This document shows positions 34,165-41,392 of a DNA stretch of 64,000 bases, piece by piece (position 1 is the first letter of the stretch; each line of letters begins with the position of its first letter). Below the pieces are notes generated by a model. The model was not told the DNA's origin. It ran no database searches and was given only the letters and a program-made list of their open reading frames with translations. The position numbers and the translations under genes were made by a program. Source of the stretch: JAIBJN01 sp963775395 (GTDB taxonomy: Bacteria > Actinomycetota > Thermoleophilia > Gaiellales > Gaiellaceae); contig CAVZIX010000007.1 in NCBI GenBank assembly GCA_963775395.1, positions 1 through 64,000 of the forward strand, written 5' to 3'.

Positions 34165-35601
34165 CTAGTCGATCTTCGCCATGACGTGCTTGATCTGCGT
34201 GTAGTCCTCGAGCGAGTAGGCCGAGAGGTCCTTGCCGTAGCCCGACTGCTTGTAGCCGCCGTGCGGCATCTCGGAGACCAGCGGGATGTGGTCGTTGATC
34301 CAGACCGTCCCGAACTGGAGCCTGCGGGCCGCGTTCAGCGCCCGGCCGAGGTCCCTCGTCCAGACGGAGGACGCGAGCCCGTATGGGACGTCGTTCGCCC
34401 AGTCGATCGCCTGGTTGTCGTCGGCGAAGCGCTGGACGGTGACGACGGGCCCGAAGATCTCCCGCTGGACGACCTCGTCGGTCTGCTCGAGATCGGTGAG
34501 GACCGTCGGGTTGACGAAGAAACCACGGTCGCCGTTCGAGCCACCGCCCGTGAGGACGGTCGCGCTCTCCGCGCGATCGAGGAAGCCGAGGACGCGCTCC
34601 TGCTGGTCCTGGGAGATCACGGAGCCCATCTCGATGTCTTCGCCCTCGGCCGGGTCGCCGACCTTGATCGACTCCACGGCGGGGACGAGCTCTTCGAGGA
34701 GCTTGTCGTAGATCTTCGGGCCGGCGACGACCCGCGAGGCGGCGGTGCAGTCCTGTCCGGAGTTCCAGAAGCCGGCGATTTTGATGCCTTCAGCCACGGC
34801 TGCCGGATCGGCGTCGTCGAAGACGATCACGGGCGCCTTGCCGCCCAGCTCGAGGTGGACGCGCTTGAGCGAGTCGGCAGCCGTCTGCGCGATGATCCTG
34901 CCCGTGGCGACGTCGCCCGTGAGCGAGACGAGGCGGACATCGGTGTTCTTCACGAGGGCTTCACCCGCGGGAACGCCCTCGCCGGTGATGACGTTGAGGA
35001 CGCCGGGCGGGATGATCCCCTCGGCGAGCTCGACGAAGCGCAGCAGCGTCAGCGGCGTCTGCTCGGAAGGCTTGAGCACCTGCGCGTTCCCCGCTGCGAG
35101 CGCCGGCCCCATCTTCCAGACCGCCATCCAGAGCGGGTAGTTCCAGGGGGCGATGCCGGCGACGACTCCCAACGGCTCGCGCCGGATCATGGAGGTGTGC
35201 TCCCGCATGTACTCGCCGGTCGAGCGGCCCTCGAGCAGGCGCGCGGCCCCGGCGAAGAAGCGCAGGTTGTCCGCAATCTCACTGGGCTCGTCGCGAGCTG
35301 CGGCGATCGGCTTGCCGACGTTCCGCGACTCGATCTGCGCGAACTCCTCGGCGTTGTCCTCGACTACATCGGCGAGCTTGAGCAGCATCTCGGCTCGCTC
35401 GCGGGGCGTCGTGTCGAGCCACTCGGGCAGGGCCTCCTTCGCGGCCTGAACAGCGCGGTCGGCATCCTCCGCCGTGCTGGCAGGAACCTCCGCGATCACC
35501 TCGCCGGTCGCGGGGTTGAGCACCTCCATCGTCTCGCCGCCGGAGGAGTCGACCCATTGTCCTCCGATGTAGTTCTTGTGCTGGGACACGGCAACACTCA
35601 T
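34165..35601 (-). CDS. Gamma-aminobutyraldehyde dehydrogenase-like ALDH
   Basis: Protein of 478 residues with the ALDH base in HLELGGKAPVIVFDDAD and nucleophile Cys in NSGQDCTAASR. The GQDCTA form of the active site and the segment HIPLVSEMPHGGYKQSGYGK are features of the PatD/YdcW aminobutyraldehyde group, which turns 4-aminobutanal into GABA. It is the first gene of the minus-strand polyamine operon and supplies the step after the aminotransferase at 26706. The upstream gap of about 110 bases is comparatively AT-rich near 35690-35715 and probably holds the operon promoter. Confidence 0.87.
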   Translation of the reverse strand: MSVAVSQHKNYIGGQWVDSSGGETMEVLNPATGEVIAEVPASTAEDADRAVQAAKEALPEWLDTTPRERAEMLLKLADVVEDNAEEFAQIESRNVGKPIAAARDEPSEIADNLRFFAGAARLLEGRSTGEYMREHTSMIRREPLGVVAGIAPWNYPLWMAVWKMGPALAAGNAQVLKPSEQTPLTLLRFVELAEGIIPPGVLNVITGEGVPAGEALVKNTDVRLVSLTGDVATGRIIAQTAADSLKRVHLELGGKAPVIVFDDADPAAVAEGIKIAGFWNSGQDCTAASRVVAGPKIYDKLLEELVPAVESIKVGDPAEGEDIEMGSVISQDQQERVLGFLDRAESATVLTGGGSNGDRGFFVNPTVLTDLEQTDEVVQREIFGPVVTVQRFADDNQAIDWANDVPYGLASSVWTRDLGRALNAARRLQFGTVWINDHIPLVSEMPHGGYKQSGYGKDLSAYSLEDYTQIKHVMAKID

Positions 35602-35714
35602 CAGGATCGGACCTCCGTTTCGACGCTGGGGCCAGCGTAGCCCCGTCCGGGTTCGGCAACAAGCCGGAAACGCGGGCCTAAGCAGCGCAAAGTCTTTGGA
35701 CAGATTGTCGAAAA

Positions 35715-36812
35715 CTACTGGCGCAACGCGCCGCGGCGCTGGAGTACCTCGCGGAGCAGGTCCGTCGGCAGCTCGTGCGCGACGGCGCCGTGGTGGCCGG
35801 TCATCGTCTCGGCCGCGCAGAGGGCGTTAAGGATCGCCTCCTCCGTCGCCTCGACCACCGCGTCGAAGAGCGGCGTGATGTGGCCGTTCGTGACCATCTC
35901 GAGCGGGACGGTGAGCGGGTTCGAGGCCGCCAGGTCGCCGGTCGGGAGGCCACGGTTGCCGGAGGCGAAGCAGAGGAAGAGGTCGCCGCTCGAGTTCTCC
36001 CCTACGCCACCCACGCGCGCGATGCCCAGCGCGGCCCGCTGGGCGAGCCGGTCGCACTGACCGGGCAGGAGTGGGGCGCTCGTCCCGATGAGGACGATGA
36101 TGGAGCCGCCCGGGCCTGCGCCCGGCACGCCGGGGAGCGGGACGACCGACTCCGGGATCGCCTCGCCGACCGGGACACCGTCGACCCGAAACCGTTCGCG
36201 GCGCCCGTAGTTCGCCTGGACCAGGACGCCGACGACGTGGCCGCCTACCTCCGGGACGACCCGCGAGGACGTCCCGATTCCGCCCTTGAACTCGTGGCAG
36301 ATCATCCCCGTGCCGCTGCCGACGTTCCCTTCGGCGACCGGGCCGTCAGCTGCGCGTTCGAGGGCGGCCTTGGCGTGCTCCGGCCGCACGTGCATGCCGT
36401 TGATGTCGTTCAGCGGCCCGTCCCAGGTCTCGCCGACCACCGGCAGGCTCCAGAAGTCGTCCCCGCCTTCACGCCGCTCGACCTCTGCGGCGATGAGCGC
36501 GTCGTGGACGACCCCGACCGAGTGCGTGTTGGTGAGCCCGATCGGCGAGGTGAGCATCCCCGACTCGCGGATCCACTCGAGACCGGTGAGCTCGCCGTTG
36601 CCGTTCAGCCGGTGAGCGCCGGCGAAGACGGGCTCCTCCCAGGGATTGCCCTCGTGCGGGAAGACGACGGTGACGCCGGTGCGGACGGAGTCGCCCTCCA
36701 CGATCGTCTCGTGCCCGACGCGAACGCCCGGGACGTCGGTGATCGCATTCAGCTCGCCGACGGGGAGGCTCCCGATGCGGATCCCGAGGTCTCTGGCGCG
36801 GGGCCGGGACAC
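35715..36812 (-). CDS. P1-family N-terminal-nucleophile peptidase (DmpA/BapA type)
   Basis: Protein of 365 residues matching the P1 aminopeptidase family: start LPVGELNAITDVPGVRVGHET, the middle segment LTNTHSVGVVHDALIAAE, and the self-cleavage and nucleophile site GGIGTSSRVV, where the Ser becomes the new N-terminus after autoproteolysis. Known members cleave D- or beta-amino-acid peptides. The GTG start lies six bases after a TAGGCT box with no Shine-Dalgarno site, and the promoter interlocks with that of the NUDIX gene. Confidence 0.88.
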   Translation of the reverse strand: MSRPRARDLGIRIGSLPVGELNAITDVPGVRVGHETIVEGDSVRTGVTVVFPHEGNPWEEPVFAGAHRLNGNGELTGLEWIRESGMLTSPIGLTNTHSVGVVHDALIAAEVERREGGDDFWSLPVVGETWDGPLNDINGMHVRPEHAKAALERAADGPVAEGNVGSGTGMICHEFKGGIGTSSRVVPEVGGHVVGVLVQANYGRRERFRVDGVPVGEAIPESVVPLPGVPGAGPGGSIIVLIGTSAPLLPGQCDRLAQRAALGIARVGGVGENSSGDLFLCFASGNRGLPTGDLAASNPLTVPLEMVTNGHITPLFDAVVEATEEAILNALCAAETMTGHHGAVAHELPTDLLREVLQRRGALRQ

Positions 36813-36818
36813 GGGCGC

Positions 36819-36828
36819 AGCCTAGACT
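36819..36828. promoter_or_regulatory. Interlocked divergent -10 boxes (leaderless)
   Basis: TAGACT (36823-36828, plus strand) stands seven bases before the NUDIX GTG, and TAGGCT on the minus strand (36824-36819) stands six bases before the peptidase GTG. The two boxes share the central TA. With only 23 bases between the two start codons, both mRNAs must begin at or next to their start codons. Confidence 0.6.
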
Positions 36829-36835
36829 CCGCCGC

Positions 36836-37243
36836 GTGGAGGTGCTGCGACTTCCGGATTCGGTCAGCATCGTCGCCGTCGACGGCGGCCAGATCGTCGT
36901 CGTGCGCCAGACGCGCCCGGGTGCCGACGGGCGCACGCTCGAGCTCCCCGCGGGCACGATCGAGGACGGCGAGACCCCCGAGGAGTGCGCCGCGCGCGAG
37001 CTCGTCGAGGAGTGCGGCCTCGCGGCCGCATCGTGGCGAAAGCTCGGCGAGTTCTGGGCCGCACCCGACTACTCCACCGAGTACGTCCACGCCTTCGAGG
37101 CCACGGAGCTCACCGACGTCGGCATCGGCGAGCGCGAGGAGGGCGACGACCTCGTCACCGAGCGCCTCCCTCTCCGCGGCGTCCTCGCCGAGCTCTCGGA
37201 CGCGAACTCCCTCGCCGCCCTCGCCCTCTGGCTCCAGGGCTGA
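36836..37243 (+). CDS. NUDIX hydrolase
   Basis: Protein of 135 residues with a perfect Nudix box (GTIEDGETPEECAARELVEECG, quoted here in two parts: GTIEDGETPEE and CAARELVEECG) at about 41-63. The following layout, including FWAAPDYSTEYVHAFEA, resembles ADP-ribose pyrophosphatases, which remove ADP-ribose. It starts with GTG from a probable leaderless promoter shared with the peptidase gene. Confidence 0.9.
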   Translation: MEVLRLPDSVSIVAVDGGQIVVVRQTRPGADGRTLELPAGTIEDGETPEECAARELVEECGLAAASWRKLGEFWAAPDYSTEYVHAFEATELTDVGIGEREEGDDLVTERLPLRGVLAELSDANSLAALALWLQG

Positions 37244-37427
37244 GCCTGTCCCGCCGGCCACGTCCGGAGCCTGACCCCGGCCATGTCCCGGTGCCAGGCA
37301 CCTGGCCGTGGCCGAATGCGGCTCGCCCAGTCGGTCGAGCCGCATGGTTGCGGGACGATCGGCCCGTGCACCGTCCCCGGCGGACAAGCCCTGGGTCTGA
37401 CCCCGGGACGTGGCCTTCGGGGACGGG
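37244..37427. repeat. Intergenic block of palindromic REP-like repeats
   Basis: No gene is seen here. The block holds a 13-bp palindrome GGTGCCAGGCACC (37290-37302), a 10-bp stem with 10-base loop (37316-37325 with 37336-37345), and a nested structure at 37371-37426 whose core CCCTGGGTCTGACCCCGGG is enclosed by CCGTCCCCG/CGGGGACGG. The half-motif CCTGACCCCGGCCATG (37270-37285) also appears. The TCTGACCCC core and the strings GCACCTGGCCGTG and TGTCCCGG recur at 59760-59945, so this is a dispersed repeat family. It also lies downstream of the NUDIX and EamA genes, which converge, and may serve as a terminator. Confidence 0.65.
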
Positions 37428-38249
37428 CTAGAAGCCCAGAAGGGCCACGCCCGCGGCGACCAGGACGGCCCCTGCTACGCGGGCCGGGCCGACGCGCTCC
37501 TGGAGGAAGAGCGCGGCGCCCACGGTGGCGAAGACGACGCTCGTCTCTCGGACGGCCGCGACCGGAGCGGCCTCGGCGCGCGCCAGCGCGGCGAGGACGA
37601 GGCCGTAGGCGACCCACATGCCGACGCCGGCGACGACGCTCGCAGGCCCGAGCTCGGCGCGCAGGGCCGAGCGGCCCTTGAGCGCTGCGATCCCCGCCGC
37701 GTAGCCGATCGCCGGGACGAGCAGCGTCAGCTCCAGGTACGTGACGGCGTTCGCGAAGCGGATGCCTTCGTCGTCCACCAACGTGTACGCGGCGATGGAG
37801 CACGCGATGGCCAGGCCGAAGAGGACGCCCGAAGCCGCCGCCGGCCTGCCCAGGCCTCGCACGAGCAGGACGCCGAGCCCGACGAGCACGACGCCCATCG
37901 CCTGCACCGCAGACGAGTCGGCGTCGAGGGCCAGAACGCCGACGACGAGGACGAGCACGGGCGCGAGACCACGGGCGAGCGGATAGACGACCGAGACCTC
38001 GGCCCGCCGGTACGCGGCCCCCAGCAGCGCGAAGTAGACGAGCTCGAGGAGCGAGCTCGCCGCGACGTAGGGCCAGGCGTCGGCCTCGATCTCCCACTGG
38101 AGCGCGACCACCGGCGCGAACACGACGACCGCGGTGAGAAGAGCGACGGCGCCGGCCGCCTCCGGATCGCGCGCCCGGGCGAGGAGCAGGTTCCAGAGCG
38201 CGTGCACGAAGGCGGCGCAGAGCGCGAGCAGGAAGGCCGCGACGGGCAC
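37428..38249 (-). CDS. EamA/DMT-family transporter
   Basis: Membrane protein of 273 residues with about ten helices in two EamA repeats. The first starts LLALCAAFVHALWNLLLARA and contains AEVSVVYPLARGLAPVLVLV; the second ends in FLQERVGPARVAGAVLVAAG. This family exports metabolites or amino acids; the substrate is unknown. The stop lies beside the palindromic repeat block. A GTG start was chosen since the hydrophobic start follows directly. Confidence 0.87.
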   Translation of the reverse strand: MPVAAFLLALCAAFVHALWNLLLARARDPEAAGAVALLTAVVVFAPVVALQWEIEADAWPYVAASSLLELVYFALLGAAYRRAEVSVVYPLARGLAPVLVLVVGVLALDADSSAVQAMGVVLVGLGVLLVRGLGRPAAASGVLFGLAIACSIAAYTLVDDEGIRFANAVTYLELTLLVPAIGYAAGIAALKGRSALRAELGPASVVAGVGMWVAYGLVLAALARAEAAPVAAVRETSVVFATVGAALFLQERVGPARVAGAVLVAAGVALLGF

Positions 38250-38298
38250 CGGCGTAGTCTCCCGGCAGAAGCGGGGGAACGGGTAGCGTTGCGGCTGG

Positions 38299-38673
38299 AT
38301 GATCGACCACGTCGGCCTGAACGTGAGCGACCTGGCAGCCGCGAAGACCTTCTACGCCGAGACGCTGGAGCCGCTCGGCTACCGCGTCTGGGCCGAGTGG
38401 GAGGACGAGAGCGTCGGCTTCGCGGCCGACGAGAGCGGTCCCGACTTCTGGATCCACACGCGCGGCGACGAGCCCAGTGCGCCCACACACGTCTCCTTTC
38501 GCGCCCGCGACCGTGAGACCGTCGACGCCTTCCACGCGGCCGGGCTGGCAGCCGGAGGATCGGACAACGGCGAGCCCGGCGTGCGGCCCCACTACCACGA
38601 GCAGTACTACGGCGCGTTCGTCCTCGACCACGACGGCAACAACATCGAAGCCGTCTGCCACTCGCCGGGCTAG
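38299..38673 (+). CDS. VOC-family (glyoxalase/bleomycin-resistance fold) protein
   Basis: Protein of 124 residues with the paired beta-alpha-beta3 pattern: IDHVGLNVSDLAAAKTFYAE at the start and FVLDHDGNNIEAVCHSP at the end. Metal-ligand candidates are His4, a His in THVSFRA and Glu near the C-terminus. The substrate is unknown. A TAGCGT box lies nine bases before the ATG. Its stop codon and that of the convergent PhyH gene share the palindrome CTAG, so the two genes overlap by four bases. Confidence 0.85.
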   Translation: MIDHVGLNVSDLAAAKTFYAETLEPLGYRVWAEWEDESVGFAADESGPDFWIHTRGDEPSAPTHVSFRARDRETVDAFHAAGLAAGGSDNGEPGVRPHYHEQYYGAFVLDHDGNNIEAVCHSPG

Positions 38674-39485
38674 CGACCACGCTCCCAGAGCACGGGGAAG
38701 AGCGGGTGGTCCATCGGCGCGCCGACCGGCAGCTCGTCCGCCAGGCCCGGAAACTCGGGTGAGGTCTTCCACGACCGCGGCGCATGCCGGACGTCGTCGC
38801 CGAGGAAGCGCACGGAGAACACCCGCCGCCGGGCGCCTTCCGCAACGCCGCCGGCGGCGTGCAGGGCGAGCATGTGGAAGAAGACCGCGTCCCCCGGCTC
38901 CAGCGCCCAGCCGACGATGCGGAAGCGCTCCGGGTCAGCGTCGATGTCCGGCAGCTCTTCGAGGCTCCCCTCCGGGAACCACCTCGCCTCGCTGTCCATG
39001 AACGTCCGCGGCATCAGCCACGGGCCGAGGTGCGAGCCGGCGACGAACTCGAGCGTGGAGGAGCGGTCGACCGGGTCGACGGGCAGCCACATGCTGCACG
39101 CCTGCGAGCCCTCGACGTTGTAGTACGGCTGGTCCTGGTGCCACGGCGTCCGCTGGGCGGTTCCCGGCTCCTTCACCAGCAGGTGGTCGTGGAAGAGCCT
39201 CACCCGGTCGCTGCCCATCAGCTCCCCCGCGATCGCCGCCGCGTCGGAGCCGCGGATGAACTCCTCGTACTCGTGGATCTCCTGCCAGTTGCAGAAGTCC
39301 TCCACGAAGCGCCCCGGGTCGTCGGGGCGGCTGGCCACGATCGCCCGCGGGCTCGGATGCCCGAGGTTCCGCTCGATCCCACGCTCGACGAGCGCGACCT
39401 CCTCGGGCGAGAACGCACCGCGCACGCAGACGGCGCCGTCGCTGCGGAACGCCTCGACGGCCTCCGGCCCGACCGCGACGGTCAG
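38670..39485 (-). CDS. Phytanoyl-CoA dioxygenase (PhyH)-family oxygenase
   Basis: Fe(II)/2-oxoglutarate oxygenase of about 271 residues. The facial triad is His116-x-Asp118 (TPWHQDQPYY) and a distal His (MLALHAAGG, near 209), and Arg221-222 in GARRRVFSV probably binds 2-oxoglutarate. The acidic, aromatic pocket resembles that of ectoine- or small-molecule-type hydroxylases more than lipid ones, but the substrate is open. No ATG or GTG exists at the proper place. A CTG at 39485 overlaps the upstream stop as CTGA, the same geometry as the ATGA junctions elsewhere, so CTG initiation is likely. It reads through in frame with the upstream gene only because that gene has a frame break. Confidence 0.78.
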   Translation of the reverse strand: MTVAVGPEAVEAFRSDGAVCVRGAFSPEEVALVERGIERNLGHPSPRAIVASRPDDPGRFVEDFCNWQEIHEYEEFIRGSDAAAIAGELMGSDRVRLFHDHLLVKEPGTAQRTPWHQDQPYYNVEGSQACSMWLPVDPVDRSSTLEFVAGSHLGPWLMPRTFMDSEARWFPEGSLEELPDIDADPERFRIVGWALEPGDAVFFHMLALHAAGGVAEGARRRVFSVRFLGDDVRHAPRSWKTSPEFPGLADELPVGAPMDHPLFPVLWERGR

Positions 39486-40328
39486 AGCGCGAGCTCCAGC
39501 CGCTCGCAGTAGAGGTCTGCGACGACGCGCGCGACGGTCTCCGCGCCGGCCTCCACCTTCTCGGGCGCGAGCCGGTAGAGGCCCAACCCGGCGAGGGCCG
39601 ACGCTCCCGATCTCTTGCAGGCCGGCATCGAGGAGGACGAGCCTGCCCGTCTTCTCGTCCTGAGGCTCGCTCTTGCCTTCGACCACGAAGTGCCGATGCC
39701 ACATCTCCCACGTCTCGGCGCCGGCCTGAGCGAGTGTGATCCGGAGGTCCGGAAAGTCGATAGGCGATCCGGTGTCGCCGGTTACAACCGTGAAGGCGTC
39801 CACCCGACTCACCCTCTTGCAGTCCAGGCCGTCGACCTCGACCCGGAAGTTGGACGAGACCCACTGCTTCGCCTTCGAGGCGGCGGCCTTGACCTTCCCC
39901 GACCCCTTGTCGAACCTCGTCACCTCGGCACTGATGACGACCGTGAGGTAGGCGGCTTCCTTCGACGCACCGTCGAGCTTCGGGAACGTCACGCTCGTGA
40001 TCAGCGCCTGCTCGAAGGTGAGCTCCTTGATCGTCTGCAGCGCGGCGTCGGCGAAGGCGATCCGCCCGGACCGCGGTGTCTGCGTCGCGCTCCAGGCCTC
40101 GGCGATCCAGTCGAAGACGGGCTTGCCGACCGAGAGGTCGAAGACGAGCTCGATCGGCTCAGAAGTCGCCGGACCGAGGTGCTTCTTCAGGTAGCCCTCG
40201 CCGTCCGGGGGCTCGGTCACGACCTCGGCCTTGACGCTTCCGCCGTCGACGGAGCGCAGAAAGCCGCAGGCCTGTCCGTCCAGCTCGAGGGCGAAGCGGG
40301 CTGCCGTGGCGGTCGGAATCAATCCCAT
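39482..40328 (-). pseudogene. Phage-tail-tube-like (gp19 fold) protein, duplicated domain, frame break
   Basis: About 281 residues once one extra base near 39600 is removed. Two similar halves are visible: ARFALELDGQACGFLRSVDG (from residue 9) and SSNFRVEVDGLDCKRVSRVD (from about 155). Both resemble the tail-tube or contractile-injection tube fold of T4 gp19-like proteins. After the break, the frame continues as LAGLGLYRLAPEKVEAG and VARVVADLYCERLELAL, the kind of ending expected for that family. The ATG follows AGGAGG. No sheath, baseplate or other phage gene is near, so this may be a domesticated orphan. The family call is moderate. Confidence 0.55.
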
Positions 40329-40636
40329 GAGACCTCCTGGGGTCGGCGTGGCCGGCCGAGCCTACCGCCGCGCGAGGCGGGGATCTAGCGGCGAAGCCGA
40401 GCGCGATCAATCCGACCGGCGCACTCGCCCGTAGTCATGGTCGATACCGGGGACTGCGGAGCACGCCGACCCTGATGAGGCGCACCGCGCCGCCTCGCTG
40501 GGGCCGTCAGCGCCTCACCCCGGGAACTCGAAGGGGCGGGCCCGCCCGGCGCCCGCCCCTTCGCTTTCATCCGCAGGGTTTGGAGCAGGCCGCGAGCGGC
40601 AATCCTCAACTCGTCTACGGGGAAGGGGGTTGCAGG
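40329..40636. other. Gene-free stretch with a strong orphan hairpin
   Basis: No convincing coding frame is present. The main content is a 12-bp perfect, very GC-rich stem (40530-40541 with 40551-40562, nine-base loop) followed on the plus strand by GCTTTC. No plus-strand gene ends nearby, so either it terminates a small RNA starting in 40380-40530 or it stops minus-strand read-through from the operon at 40.8-46 kb. The left 60 bases include the ribosome site of the tail-like gene. Confidence 0.5.
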
Positions 40637-40729
40637 ATGGCGACCTGGTTGTGGGTCCTGATCATCGTCCTGCTCGTGCTCCTGCTTTTCGGCGGCGTCG
40701 GGTACGGCCGCCGAGGGACGCGGGTCTAG
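40637..40729 (+). CDS. 30-residue single-helix membrane peptide
   Basis: A short frame with ATG and a good GGAAGGGGG site seven bases upstream encodes one long hydrophobic helix (TWLWVLIIVLLVLLLFGGVG) and a basic end (YGRRGTRV). Small proteins of this pattern are widespread in actinobacteria and are of unknown role. A strong hairpin ten bases after the stop supports a real transcript. Confidence 0.6.
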   Translation: MATWLWVLIIVLLVLLLFGGVGYGRRGTRV

Positions 40730-40738
40730 GTGTTCGGA

Positions 40739-40767
40739 CGCCGCGCCGGGCCTTGCTCGGCGCGGCG
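40739..40767. terminator. Bidirectional hairpin terminator
   Basis: A 10-bp perfect stem (40739-40748 with 40758-40767, nine-base loop) lies between the 30-residue peptide gene and the convergent end of the glutamate-synthase-like operon. It is placed about ten bases from each stop codon. Confidence 0.72.
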
Positions 40768-40778
40768 CCTCGGATCGG

Positions 40779-40955
40779 CTAGCCGCGGCCGCCCGAGAGC
40801 CAGGTCGTCTTCGTCTCGATCGAGCTCTCCTCGCCCGGCTCGAGGTGCACGCCTTTCGGGTACTGCTTCTTGTGGCGCCTCAAGGCCCAGAGCCCGAGCG
40901 CGAGCGTCCCGACGACGATGAGGAAGAACCCGGCGGTGGCCAGCGCGGCGCCCAT
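40779..40955 (-). CDS. 58-residue membrane protein, last gene of the mgs-like operon
   Basis: Begins three bases after the preceding stop codon. The N-terminal helix (GAALATAGFFLIVVGTLALG, residues 2-21) is followed by a basic turn (WALRRHKKQYPKG) and a polar tail rich in Glu and Thr. Single-pass topology is clear; the function is not. Its tight spacing at the end of a methylamine-type operon suggests a membrane role such as assisting transport or anchoring a partner (inference). Confidence 0.65.
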   Translation of the reverse strand: MGAALATAGFFLIVVGTLALGLWALRRHKKQYPKGVHLEPGEESSIETKTTWLSGGRG

Positions 40956-40958
40956 CGC

Positions 40959-41390
40959 TCAGTGCTCGGGAGGCTCCCAGCCCTCGAGCACCGGCGGCTG
41001 CCAGTCCGTCCCGACCGTCTTCGAGCCCTCGATCCACGGGCCCAGCTCCGGCTGTGGGAACTTCGCGTGCCGCTCCTTCAGCTGGATGCCGTAGGAGTTG
41101 CCGGACTGGAGGTGCTTGACCAGCACCTTGCGCGCGATCTCGTCCCCGCGCCCCTCCGGGATCTCGAAGTAGATCTTCAGGAACGAGTTCGAGTAGCGGT
41201 CGAAGACGGCGGGAACACCCTCTTCCTCGAGCAGCTCGACGTCCTCGAGCCAGTTGAGGTCCTCGCCGGGCGTGGCGGCGAGGAGGTCGACGTCCTCGAT
41301 CTCGGCCATGTTCTCCTGGTAGGAGAAGCGCCGGCCGGCGAGGTACTCGGCGTCGATCGACTTGATCTTCTCGGGCTCTTTGGTCGACAC
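40959..41390 (-). CDS. Uncharacterised 143-residue protein of the mgs-like operon
   Basis: A soluble, acidic protein that I do not recognise. Features: start KEPEKIKSIDAEYLAGRRFS, an acidic central region (EDVDLLAATPGEDLNWLEDV), a predicted beta-alpha segment (FLKIYFEIPEGRGDEIARKV) and a Pro/Trp-rich end (DWQPPVLEGWEPPEH). GTG start with GGAGGA upstream, two bases after the glutamate-synthase-like gene. Its fixed place after the three synthase subunits suggests an accessory subunit or a small metabolic enzyme, but nothing in the sequence proves it. Confidence 0.75.
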   Translation of the reverse strand: MSTKEPEKIKSIDAEYLAGRRFSYQENMAEIEDVDLLAATPGEDLNWLEDVELLEEEGVPAVFDRYSNSFLKIYFEIPEGRGDEIARKVLVKHLQSGNSYGIQLKERHAKFPQPELGPWIEGSKTVGTDWQPPVLEGWEPPEH

Positions 41391-41392
41391 GC

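Noticed and set aside
38670..40328. Single 552-residue fusion of a tail-like protein and a PhyH oxygenase
   Set aside because: The middle part (Arg/Gly-rich) is out-of-frame translation. Removing one base near 39600 restores a normal tail-like C-terminus with its own stop, leaving two overlapping genes.
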